A stretch of 64,000 nt of DNA from an uncultured Bacteroidales bacterium (GTDB lineage Bacteria; Bacteroidota; Bacteroidia; Bacteroidales; Bacteroidaceae), in contig CACYLU010000010.1 in the NCBI GenBank assembly GCA_902775375.1, positions 1 through 64,000 of the forward strand. Reading direction: 5' to 3'. How positions within the stretch are numbered: position 1 is the first letter of the stretch; each line of letters starts with the position of its first letter. A program made the translations under genes and the position numbers. The notes under the pieces were generated by a model. That model did no database searches. It was not told the DNA's origin and worked only from the letters and a program-made list of their open reading frames with translations. Below are positions 15,759 to 24,294 of this stretch, piece after piece.

Positions 15759-18356
15759 ATGAAACGAATATACATATTATATACAATCTTAATAGCATTC
15801 TTGACTATTCCAACGGGAGCTTTCGCCCAGAAAATAAGAGGGGTAGTAACTGACTCGCTGACCAACGAGCCATTGTTATATGTCACTGTACAATATGAAG
15901 GAAAAGGGTCTGGCAGTGTAACCAATGGTGATGGAGAATATGAAGTGGATAATCATGCCCGTAGAGGGTGGACAGAACTGACGTTCTCAGCCATCGGTTA
16001 TGAAACCAAGAAAGTTAAGATCACTACTGCCACCCGTGAATTGACGCTAAAATTGAAACCCGCAGACATCCAAATAGCAGAAGTAACGGTAAGGCCTGGG
16101 CGTGAACATTACCGGCGCAGAGATAATCCTGCCGTAATATTCATGCGTAAAGTTATTGAGAAGAAAAAAGGTCTCAAACTTGAGACCAATGACTTCTACG
16201 AATACCGCAAGTACCAAAAGATGCGTATGTCAATTAATGACATCACACAAGAAAAAATGGAGAAAGGCATCTATAAAAAGTTTTCTTTCTTCAAAGACCA
16301 GGTGGAGACTTCGAAGAAAACAGGAAAAATGATTCTGCCTATTTCCATCAAAGAAACAGCATCTCGCACTATTTACCGAAAGAATCCAGAGAGTAAGAAG
16401 GAAATTATTGACGGCTATAATTCCTCTGGTATTGAGGAATTTTTCAACACAGGTGACATGGTAGGCACCATCCTCTCTGATGTATTTAGAGATGTGAGTA
16501 TTTATGACGACGATATCAACTTGTTGCAAAGACGTTTTGTTAGTCCTATAGGTCAAGGCGCCATCACTTTCTATCAATACTATTTAGAAGACACACTGAT
16601 GGTGGACAAGACAGAGTGCATCCACTTGACGTTTGTACCTGCCAACCCATTGGATCCAGGCTTTACAGGGCATCTGTACGTGGCCCGCGACTCCAGCTAT
16701 GCTGTAAAACGTTGCATCATGAATTTACCGAAGAAGACTGCGGTAAACTTTGTAGAAGACATGATAATTCAGCAAGACTACGAGCAAATGCCAGATAGTA
16801 GTTGGGTGTTAATAAACGATGACATGACTGTTCAGTTAAAGTTGGTTTCAGCCATCCAAGGCATGGAAGTTGAACGCACTACCCGTTATTCTGATTATAA
16901 ATTCGATCCAATAGAGGCTCGTTTGTTCCGCCTTAAAGGCGATGTAATCAAGGAGATTGACATGATGAACAAGAGTGACGAGTATTGGGCTGAAGTCAGA
17001 CACGAGCCTTTAACGAAGCAGGAAAGTTCCATGGACTTGTTCATGAACCGTTTGGAACAGATTCCAGGTTTCAAATACGCAATTTTTGGTGCCAAGGCGT
17101 TGATAGAGAATTTCGTGGAACTCGGAGGGCGTAAGCATCCGAGCAAGGTTGATTTAGGTCCTATCAATACCATGGTGACTAGTAACTTCGTAAACGGATT
17201 GCGATTGCGTTTAAGTGCCGGAACCACAGCGAATCTCAGCAAGCATTGGTTCCTCAAAGGTTATGGAGCATATGGTTTCAAAGACCACAAATGGATGTAC
17301 AATGGTGAACTGGCCTATTCATTCAAGCCACGTGAGTATATGCTTTGGGAGTTTCCCAAACACTATATTCAATTCAAGTATCAGTATGATGTGATGTCGC
17401 CGAGTGATAAGTATCTTGATACGGATAAGGATAATATGTTTGTTGGTATGCGTTGGACAACCTCTGATCAAATGATGTACTCTCGTATAGCGGAGGTTAC
17501 ACATGAGCTGGAAACGGTTTCTGGTTTCTCTATCAAGTCTCAACTGAGGCATCGCAACGATGAACCAGTAGGCACATTGGCATATTTCAAAAACGACGGA
17601 CCTGTACCCGGACAACTGAGCGAGCAAAACACTCGGATCAAGGACATAACAACCAACGAGCTATCCGTCACACTCCGCTATGCCCCTGGAGAGTCATTCA
17701 TAAACTCCAAACAGCGAAGGGTACCCATTTCATTGGACGCTCCTATTTATACACTCACACATACGCTTGGTTTCAAAGGTCTGGGCGGTGATTACAACTT
17801 TAACATCACGGAATTCAGCATGCGCAAGCGTTTCTGGATGGGGTCATGGGGATATCTTAATATCATTGGACGTGCCGGTGCTCAATGGAACAAGGTACCA
17901 TTCCCTATGCTCAATATTCCTATCACCAACCTCTCATATATCATGATGTATAACGTGGAAACGTTCGCCTTGGTAAAGAATATGGAGTTCCTAAATGACC
18001 GCTATGCTGCTTTGTTTATCAAATACAACATGAACGGCAAGTTGTTCAATCGTATTCCTTTACTCAAACGCCTGAAGTGGCGTGAGATGTTCTGCGTACG
18101 TGCCATGTGGGGAACACTGACAGACCAGAATAACCCTTATAAGCAAGGCAACAGTGACTTATTTGTTTTCCCCACACGAAATGGAGAGCCTGCAAGTTTC
18201 CTGATGGATTCAAAGAAGCCTTACGTGGAGGTAAGCTTCGGCATTTACAATATATTCAAGTTGTTACATGTAGAATACGTGAGACGACTCACCTATCTAG
18301 ATGCTCCAGGAACCCACAAGGATGGCATCCGATTTATGGTATTAATGACGTTCTAA
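15759..18356 (+). CDS. DUF5686 outer-membrane protein with CarboxypepD_reg-like domain
   Basis: The 865-residue exported protein has a signal peptide (MKRIYILYTILIAFLTIPTG, then AFAQ). An N-terminal Ig-like carboxypeptidase regulatory domain follows (IRGVVTDSLTNEPLLYVTVQ to about residue 100). The remainder ends in the beta-strand-rich, aromatic-rich sequence of an outer-membrane barrel and a Phe C-terminus (FMVLMTF). This is the layout of DUF5686, common in Bacteroidota and of unknown function. The upstream in-frame ATG at 15741 would add six residues before the signal peptide. Confidence 0.88.
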   Translation: MKRIYILYTILIAFLTIPTGAFAQKIRGVVTDSLTNEPLLYVTVQYEGKGSGSVTNGDGEYEVDNHARRGWTELTFSAIGYETKKVKITTATRELTLKLKPADIQIAEVTVRPGREHYRRRDNPAVIFMRKVIEKKKGLKLETNDFYEYRKYQKMRMSINDITQEKMEKGIYKKFSFFKDQVETSKKTGKMILPISIKETASRTIYRKNPESKKEIIDGYNSSGIEEFFNTGDMVGTILSDVFRDVSIYDDDINLLQRRFVSPIGQGAITFYQYYLEDTLMVDKTECIHLTFVPANPLDPGFTGHLYVARDSSYAVKRCIMNLPKKTAVNFVEDMIIQQDYEQMPDSSWVLINDDMTVQLKLVSAIQGMEVERTTRYSDYKFDPIEARLFRLKGDVIKEIDMMNKSDEYWAEVRHEPLTKQESSMDLFMNRLEQIPGFKYAIFGAKALIENFVELGGRKHPSKVDLGPINTMVTSNFVNGLRLRLSAGTTANLSKHWFLKGYGAYGFKDHKWMYNGELAYSFKPREYMLWEFPKHYIQFKYQYDVMSPSDKYLDTDKDNMFVGMRWTTSDQMMYSRIAEVTHELETVSGFSIKSQLRHRNDEPVGTLAYFKNDGPVPGQLSEQNTRIKDITTNELSVTLRYAPGESFINSKQRRVPISLDAPIYTLTHTLGFKGLGGDYNFNITEFSMRKRFWMGSWGYLNIIGRAGAQWNKVPFPMLNIPITNLSYIMMYNVETFALVKNMEFLNDRYAALFIKYNMNGKLFNRIPLLKRLKWREMFCVRAMWGTLTDQNNPYKQGNSDLFVFPTRNGEPASFLMDSKKPYVEVSFGIYNIFKLLHVEYVRRLTYLDAPGTHKDGIRFMVLMTF

Positions 18357-18390
18357 GCATTGAATATTGAATTCTTCCAATTAAAAAGAA

Positions 18391-19665
18391 ATGCAACCAT
18401 TAGCTGAACGACTACGCCCGCAAACTCTTGATGAGTATATCGGCCAACAACATCTGGTCGGTGAGGGAGCTGTACTCCGCCAAATGATTGATAAGGGTGA
18501 GATTTCTTCATTCATCATGTGGGGACCTCCGGGGGTAGGGAAAACCACTTTGGCACAAATCATAGCTCACAAATTAGAAACGCCATTCTATACCCTGAGT
18601 GCTGTCACAAGTGGCGTAAAAGATGTGCGCGATGTTATTGAGCGTGCTAAAAGTGCCCGTTTTTTTTCACATGCAAGTCCAATACTATTTATTGATGAAA
18701 TACATCGCTTCAGTAAATCTCAACAAGATTCCTTATTGGGTGCAGTAGAACAAGGTGTGATTACTTTGATTGGTGCCACTACGGAAAATCCTTCTTTTGA
18801 AGTAATACGACCCTTGCTATCACGATGCCAAGTATATACACTTAAGTCGTTAGATAAAGAAGACTTGATGAATCTGCTTAAACGTGCCATTAACACTGAC
18901 ATCGAACTTAAGAAACGTAAAATAGAACTGCAAGAGACCAGCGACCTATTACGTTTCAGTGGCGGTGACGCCCGCAAGTTACTTAATATTTTGGAATTGG
19001 TAGTGCAGGCTGAGCAACAGGACCCCATCATTATCACTAATGAACTAGTGGCAAAACGCATACAGCAGAACCCATTAGCATATGACAAAGAGGGCGAGAT
19101 GCATTACGATATCATCTCTGCTTTCATCAAAAGCATCAGAGGAAGTGATCCAGACGCAGCTGTCTATTGGTTGGCACGTATGGTGGAGGGAGGGGAAGAT
19201 CCTGCATTCATTGCCCGCCGTTTGGTAATCCTTGCAGCAGAAGATATAGGATTGGCCAACCCCAATGCTCTGCTGCTAGCAAACGCCTGTTTCGACACCA
19301 TAATGAAGATAGGCTGGCCCGAAGGTCGTATTCCCTTGGCCGAGACTGCCATTTACCTAGCCACAAGTCCCAAAAGCAATTCTGCCTATCTGGCCATTGA
19401 CAAGGCATTAGAAGAAGTAAAACAATCGGGCAATCAACCTGTGCCTTTACACCTACGCAACTCCCCTACCCAATTGATGAAAGATTTGGGGTACGGAATA
19501 GATTATAAATATGCCCATGATTTTCCTGGCCATTTCGTAAACCAGCAATACTTGCCCGACGCATTGAAAGGCAATCAATTCTGGGAGCCTCAACCAAATC
19601 CTGCAGAGGAGAAGCATAAGGAAAGAATGAAGACTCTTTGGGGGAATAAAAAGAAATTCAATTAA
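18391..19665 (+). CDS. rarA: Replication-associated recombination protein RarA (MgsA)
   Basis: A 424-residue AAA+ ATPase of the clamp-loader clade acting at stalled replication forks. Walker A is GPPGVGKTT (residues 45-53), Walker B is LFIDEIHRF, and sensor/arginine-finger segments follow (GATTENPSFEV, SRCQVYTL). The C-terminal tetramerisation domain contains AEDIGLANPNAL. Length is normal. It starts 35 bases after the DUF5686 gene and lies 7 bases before the dehydrogenase gene. Confidence 0.96.
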   Translation: MQPLAERLRPQTLDEYIGQQHLVGEGAVLRQMIDKGEISSFIMWGPPGVGKTTLAQIIAHKLETPFYTLSAVTSGVKDVRDVIERAKSARFFSHASPILFIDEIHRFSKSQQDSLLGAVEQGVITLIGATTENPSFEVIRPLLSRCQVYTLKSLDKEDLMNLLKRAINTDIELKKRKIELQETSDLLRFSGGDARKLLNILELVVQAEQQDPIIITNELVAKRIQQNPLAYDKEGEMHYDIISAFIKSIRGSDPDAAVYWLARMVEGGEDPAFIARRLVILAAEDIGLANPNALLLANACFDTIMKIGWPEGRIPLAETAIYLATSPKSNSAYLAIDKALEEVKQSGNQPVPLHLRNSPTQLMKDLGYGIDYKYAHDFPGHFVNQQYLPDALKGNQFWEPQPNPAEEKHKERMKTLWGNKKKFN

Positions 19666-19672
19666 TCATATT

Positions 19673-20629
19673 ATGAAGATTGTAGTATTAGATGGTTATG
19701 CAGGCAACCCTGGCGATTTGTCATGGGATGCACTGAAAGCATTAGGTGAGTGTACAATTTATGACCGCACTGCACCAGATGAAATGATTGACCGTGCAAA
19801 AGACGCTGAAATTGTTCTGACCAACAAGGTCTGCTTTAAGGCGGAGCATTTCAAACAACTGCCCAAGTTGAGATACATTGGAGTCATAGCTACTGGTTTC
19901 AATATCATTGATTGTGAAGCTGCTAAGGCTCACAATGTGGTGGTAACCAACATACCAGCCTATAGCACTAACTCAGTAGCTCAGATGGCTTTTGCTCATA
20001 TACTAAACATATATAACCGAGTGGACCATTATGCCACAGAAATTCGTGAGAAGGATGCATGGGTAAAGAGCTTAGACTTCTCATACCTCAACACTCCGCT
20101 TCATGAACTAGCAGGCAAAAAAATTGGCATCATCGGACTTGGCAATACAGGTTCAGCTACAGCCCGCATAGCAATCGGTTTCGGCATGGAAGTATTTGCA
20201 TATACATCAAAATCGGAATTTCAGTTGCCTCATGAGATCAAGAAAATGGAAATTGACGAACTGTTCGGTATGTGTGATATTGTGAGTCTGCATTGTCCTT
20301 TGACTCCTTCTACCAAGAATTTAGTCAATGCAGAAAGATTGAAACTGATGAAACCGAATGCCATCATTATCAACACCAGTAGGGGACCTGTGGTGAATGC
20401 GCAAGATTTAGCCGATGCTTTAAACAGTGGGAGAGTTATGGCAGCCGGCATAGATGTTCTTGATACAGAACCACCTACAACAGACAATCCACTTTTAAAG
20501 GCAAAGAACTGCTACATCACTCCTCATATCGCTTGGGCAAGTTATGAGGCTCGTGTACGCCTGATGGATATCTTGGTAGGAAACGTAAAAGCGTTTATCG
20601 AAGGGAAAGCTATTAATGTAGTAAATTGA
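19673..20629 (+). CDS. D-2-hydroxyacid dehydrogenase (glycerate/hydroxypyruvate type)
   Basis: The 318-residue NAD(P)-dependent enzyme has the nucleotide-binding GLGNTGSATARIA motif at about residue 156. The catalytic Arg is in NTSRGPVVNAQDLADAL, the Glu in DVLDTEPP, and the His in ITPHIAWASYEAR. The sequence fits HprA-like glycerate dehydrogenase (hydroxypyruvate reduction), although lactate or other 2-oxoacids cannot be excluded. Confidence 0.9.
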   Translation: MKIVVLDGYAGNPGDLSWDALKALGECTIYDRTAPDEMIDRAKDAEIVLTNKVCFKAEHFKQLPKLRYIGVIATGFNIIDCEAAKAHNVVVTNIPAYSTNSVAQMAFAHILNIYNRVDHYATEIREKDAWVKSLDFSYLNTPLHELAGKKIGIIGLGNTGSATARIAIGFGMEVFAYTSKSEFQLPHEIKKMEIDELFGMCDIVSLHCPLTPSTKNLVNAERLKLMKPNAIIINTSRGPVVNAQDLADALNSGRVMAAGIDVLDTEPPTTDNPLLKAKNCYITPHIAWASYEARVRLMDILVGNVKAFIEGKAINVVN

Positions 20630-20633
20630 CTTT

Positions 20634-21599
20634 ATGGAACATAGAGCCAAAAACATCTATAATCGAATAAGTTGGATGGACTGGGCAAAAACCATTGCCA
20701 TCACACTTGTGGTATTTGGGCATCTACGATCTGACTTTAATGCTTATATCTTCAGTTTCCACATGCCATTCTTTCTCATGCTTTCAGGTTTTTTACAAAA
20801 GAAAAGGCCCCTGAAAGAAGAACTTGTAAAGTCAGCTAAGTCATTGCTGGTCCCTTATATTATTTATAATGTGTATCTGTTAATTTACAGTCTATTCACA
20901 GGAGAATATACATCTGACTACCCATGGTCAATGGCTGTTGGTCTGCAATGGAACCTCAGCATGGCTTGTCGCCCATTGTGGTTCCTGTTGGCATTATTCT
21001 GGATGCGAATTGCTTACGCAGCTTTCCCATTGAAAGGAGGTTATCTACTCGCAATAGTTTGTGCTCTGTTCACATGCTTTTTTGCAAAAGGTAACTTCAT
21101 GACCCCCATAAACAATTATATGCAGATTTTCGCAGCCATTATATGCTTCCCCTTTTTTATTATCGGCACAATCTTGAATCGATATAATGGGCACAACATG
21201 CTTACCAAGCTGCATCGTGTCTCACAGATTGGCTTGCCCATTAGCATGATAGTAATAGGATTTATCATCGCACATCACAATGGCTTCGTTAACATATTCC
21301 GTTGTAACCCAGGTGATATTGTCCCATTGTTTTACCTCAGTGCTTCCCTTTCATCTGCAGGTCTTTTGCTACTAATCAGGCACACGCTTGATTGTACAAA
21401 TAGTTTCGTGCAGTTGGTTTCAGAAGGCACACTGATCATTTTCGCATTACATCAGAGCATTTTCTGGCCTCTGCGTGAGTTTATGCCTCAAGGCAACCTA
21501 TGGTCATTAGGTATCGCCTTGATAACCGTAGTATTATTAAGCGGATTAGCCTGGCTGTCAAGGAGATTTTGTCCCGTATTGATAGGAAAATGGAGGTAA
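20634..21599 (+). CDS. Acyltransferase 3 family membrane protein
   Basis: The 321-residue protein has about ten hydrophobic helices. It starts with the family signature WMDWAKTIAITLVVFGHLR (conserved His in the first helix) and SFHMPFFLMLSGF. These enzymes O-acylate cell-surface sugars or lipids on the membrane; the acceptor cannot be told from sequence. It begins 4 bases after the dehydrogenase stop and ends 4 bases before the next start. Confidence 0.88.
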   Translation: MEHRAKNIYNRISWMDWAKTIAITLVVFGHLRSDFNAYIFSFHMPFFLMLSGFLQKKRPLKEELVKSAKSLLVPYIIYNVYLLIYSLFTGEYTSDYPWSMAVGLQWNLSMACRPLWFLLALFWMRIAYAAFPLKGGYLLAIVCALFTCFFAKGNFMTPINNYMQIFAAIICFPFFIIGTILNRYNGHNMLTKLHRVSQIGLPISMIVIGFIIAHHNGFVNIFRCNPGDIVPLFYLSASLSSAGLLLLIRHTLDCTNSFVQLVSEGTLIIFALHQSIFWPLREFMPQGNLWSLGIALITVVLLSGLAWLSRRFCPVLIGKWR

Positions 21600-21603
21600 A
21601 AAT

Positions 21604-22611
21604 ATGGAAGAAAACAGCAAAGACAAAAGACTCGACCTAATGGTAGGCAAGAAATTATTATATGTGCATGGATTTGGCTCATCTGGTGCATCTGGATCAG
21701 CCAAAGGTTTGCGTATTCTTCTACCCAAGGCCACCGTGATCTCACCAGACCTCCCTGTACATCCAGCTGAAGCGATGGAACTATTGCATCATATCTGCGA
21801 AACAGAGAAACCAGATTTAATTATCGGCTCATCGATGGGTGGGATGTATTCTGAAATGCTCTACGGTTTCGATCGTCTCTTAGTTAACCCTGCCTTCCAG
21901 ATAGCTGACACTATGTCGGAACACAATATGATAGGACGTGTGACTTTCAGCAATCCACGAAAAGACGGTATGAAAGATTTTCTGGTTAACAAAACCCTTC
22001 AACAAGAATTTCGTGAGGTTTCGAGTCATTGCTTTGAAAAAGTGAACAAGGATGAACAAAGACGAGTATATGCGCTCTATGGTATTCATGATGTCTTGGT
22101 ACACACCTTCGACCTGTTCACCGAGCATTATACCCAAGCTATTCGCTTTAACGGAGCTCATTTCCTCAACGATCATGCGTTGGTTCACTGTGTTCTCCCT
22201 GTGATTCAGTGGATTGACGACCGTCAGGAAGGTCGTGAGAGACCCATCTTATACATAAGCTTAGATGACACGTTGAGAAAAGCCGATGGCAAACCCATGG
22301 AAACAGCAGTAAAGGCATACCAGCAACTATCAGCAATTTATGACACTTATATCCTTGCCACGGTTCCCTATAATCAGCCAGACTCATGGGGCGAACAAGT
22401 GAGATGGGTGGAGCAATGGTTAGGTGTTCCAGCCTATAACCGTCTGATGATTTCCAGCCACAAGAATCTGAGCTATGGCGACTATCTAATTGATGCCCAT
22501 GACGCTAACGGTGCAGATGGATTTATGGGTACCCATATTAAGTTTGGCGAAGACCCATACAAGACATGGGAGGATGTTATGGTCTTCTTCGACAGATTAG
22601 GAGGACAGTAG
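21604..22611 (+). CDS. YqiA-like esterase fused to a degenerate NT5C-like HAD domain
   Basis: The 335-residue protein has two parts. Residues about 15-205 are an alpha/beta hydrolase of the YqiA/UPF0227 type: HGFGSSGASGSA oxyanion region, nucleophile Ser in IGSSMGGMYSE, and His in GAHFLND. Residues about 213-335 resemble 5'(3')-deoxyribonucleotidases (NPDSWGEQVRWVEQWL-like region and GDYLIDAHDANGADGF). The HAD motif I reads YISLDDTL, so the nucleophilic first Asp is Ser219 while the second Asp (D221) is kept. The second domain is probably not a phosphatase. The substrate of the esterase is unknown. Confidence 0.8.
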   Translation: MEENSKDKRLDLMVGKKLLYVHGFGSSGASGSAKGLRILLPKATVISPDLPVHPAEAMELLHHICETEKPDLIIGSSMGGMYSEMLYGFDRLLVNPAFQIADTMSEHNMIGRVTFSNPRKDGMKDFLVNKTLQQEFREVSSHCFEKVNKDEQRRVYALYGIHDVLVHTFDLFTEHYTQAIRFNGAHFLNDHALVHCVLPVIQWIDDRQEGRERPILYISLDDTLRKADGKPMETAVKAYQQLSAIYDTYILATVPYNQPDSWGEQVRWVEQWLGVPAYNRLMISSHKNLSYGDYLIDAHDANGADGFMGTHIKFGEDPYKTWEDVMVFFDRLGGQ

Positions 22612-22657
22612 AGATACGAGCTACAAGACACGAGTAAATAAAAAACAACTAATAATA

Positions 22658-23005
22658 ATGAATCTGGAATTTGGATTATTGGTAGGAGCGATACTGATTT
22701 ATTTGAGTATCTTAATCAGTAAGACTGGGTTCAAGTTTGGCATCCCTACCCTGTTGTTGTTCCTGTTGGCAGGAATGGCATTTGGCACAGATGGCGTAGG
22801 TCTTCAGTTTAACGATGCTCACAGTGCCCAGTTCATTGGTATGGTAGCAATGAGTATTATTCTGTTTACGGGTGGATTGGACACCAAGCTGAAAGACATT
22901 CGTCCAGTTGGAGTGCAAGGTTTATTACTCTCCACTTTGGGTGTATTACTTACCACTATCATCACAGGTGCCTTCATTTTTTTCTCTCTAACTGGACCAG
23001 CGTAG
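22658..23005 (+). CDS. K+/H+ antiporter, N-terminal part (frameshifted)
   Basis: These 115 codons hold the first transmembrane helices of a CPA1-type potassium/proton antiporter (LILISKTGFKFGIPTLLLFL, then FTGGLDTKLKDIRPVG). The frame ends at a TAG at 23003. The next frame (-1) continues the family sequence without a gap (LSNWTSVAIALPLLTCMLLAATM). The break is at a run of seven T (22977-22983): an eighth T would restore a 481-residue protein. The site reads T TTT TTC in the zero frame, a classic -1 slippery heptamer. Sequencing error, slippage-based variation and programmed frameshifting all remain possible. Confidence 0.8.
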   Translation: MNLEFGLLVGAILIYLSILISKTGFKFGIPTLLLFLLAGMAFGTDGVGLQFNDAHSAQFIGMVAMSIILFTGGLDTKLKDIRPVGVQGLLLSTLGVLLTTIITGAFIFFSLTGPA

Positions 23006-23031
23006 CAATAGCCCTACCACTGCTCACATGT

Positions 23032-24102
23032 ATGTTGCTGGCAGCCACCATGTCATCAACAGACTCAGCATCCGTATTTAGCTTATTGCGCTCGCAACAT
23101 ATGAACCTCAAACAGCACCTCAAGCCCATGTTGGAGTTGGAAAGTGGCAGTAATGACCCAATGGCTTATATGCTGACCATCGTGCTGATAGATATCATCA
23201 GCAGTGGTGAACGCTTAAACTTTGGTAATGTGGTATGGGATTTACTGATACAATTCGCCATTGGCGGGCTTATCGGTTTCCTAACAGGGAAATATGCTGT
23301 AAGGCTCATCAATCGTATCAACTTACCCAATAGTTCACTCTATCCCATCCTTTTGCTAAGCATTGTGTTCATTACATTCACCGTCACTGACTTTGCCAAT
23401 GGCAATGGATACTTGGCTGTTTACATCTCAGGTATAGTAGTGGGCAACAACAAACTGACATTCCGCAAGGAGATTAGCACCTTTATGGATGGCATGACCT
23501 GGCTCTTCCAAATTATCATGTTCCTCATCCTAGGTCTGTTGGTAAATCCTCATGAAATGTTAGACGTTACTGTAGCTGCATTACTAATCGCTGCATTCAT
23601 GATGATTATTGCCAGGCCTTTAAGTGTATATGCATGTCTGTTGCCTTTTAAACAGTTCAACAATAAAGCTCGTATCTTTACTTCATGGGTAGGTCTGCGC
23701 GGTGCTACCCCTATCATCTTTGCCACCTATCCCGTCATTGCAGGCATCGAAGGTTCAAATCAATTGTTCAACATCGTGTTCTTTATTACGTTGCTCTCCC
23801 TTCTTATCCAAGGCATGACCATTGCAAAAGTAGCTCGATGGCTGCAACTTGACTTGCCAGAAGAAAAGACTGGCAATGATTTTGGCGTGGAGCTACCTGA
23901 TGAAATTAACTCCAAGTTGGAAGATCTTACACTCACTGCCGATATGTTACAGAACGGTAACCGATTAGCAGACATGAATTTGCCAAAAGGAATACTGGTA
24001 ATGATTATCAAGCGAGGCACCCAATTCATTGTTCCAAATGGAAAAATGGAACTGTTGGTTGGAGATAAGCTGTTGGTCATTAAGGACGGCAATCTGAAAT
24101 AA
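23032..24102 (+). CDS. K+/H+ antiporter, remaining transmembrane and TrkA-C part (frameshifted)
   Basis: This 356-codon frame continues the antiporter from the -1 frame. It includes STDSASVFSLLRS, LELESGSNDPMAYMLT (the ion-binding Asn-Asp pair of CPA antiporters) and WVGLRGATPIIFATYP. The last 75 residues form a cytoplasmic TrkA-C/RCK_C-like domain (MNLPKGILVMIIKRG to LLVIKDGNLK) that usually senses ligand or K+. On its own the fragment would lack the first helices. The transcript probably ends at the bidirectional terminator near 24.24 kb. Confidence 0.85.
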   Translation: MLLAATMSSTDSASVFSLLRSQHMNLKQHLKPMLELESGSNDPMAYMLTIVLIDIISSGERLNFGNVVWDLLIQFAIGGLIGFLTGKYAVRLINRINLPNSSLYPILLLSIVFITFTVTDFANGNGYLAVYISGIVVGNNKLTFRKEISTFMDGMTWLFQIIMFLILGLLVNPHEMLDVTVAALLIAAFMMIIARPLSVYACLLPFKQFNNKARIFTSWVGLRGATPIIFATYPVIAGIEGSNQLFNIVFFITLLSLLIQGMTIAKVARWLQLDLPEEKTGNDFGVELPDEINSKLEDLTLTADMLQNGNRLADMNLPKGILVMIIKRGTQFIVPNGKMELLVGDKLLVIKDGNLK

Positions 24103-24228
24103 CAACCTAACATAAAAGATATTCATCAAATTGATAATCACAACTATACTATCATACAGTTGGTAGGCATCACAACTTTTTTGTGAAACATAGCAAATAG
24201 AGGGAATAAACGACCTTAGTATAAAGAC

Positions 24229-24267
24229 AAAAAGATGAGGCTGGTTCCTTTCAGTCTCATCTTTTTT
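24229..24267. terminator. Bidirectional terminator between antiporter and GH2 genes
   Basis: AAAAAGATGAGGCTG (24229-24243) pairs with CAGTCTCATCTTTTT (24252-24266), with A/T tracts on both sides. It serves the convergent antiporter (plus) and GH2 (minus) genes. Confidence 0.85.
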
Positions 24268-24294
24268 AAAAGTCGATATTAGCTTAAATTATAA

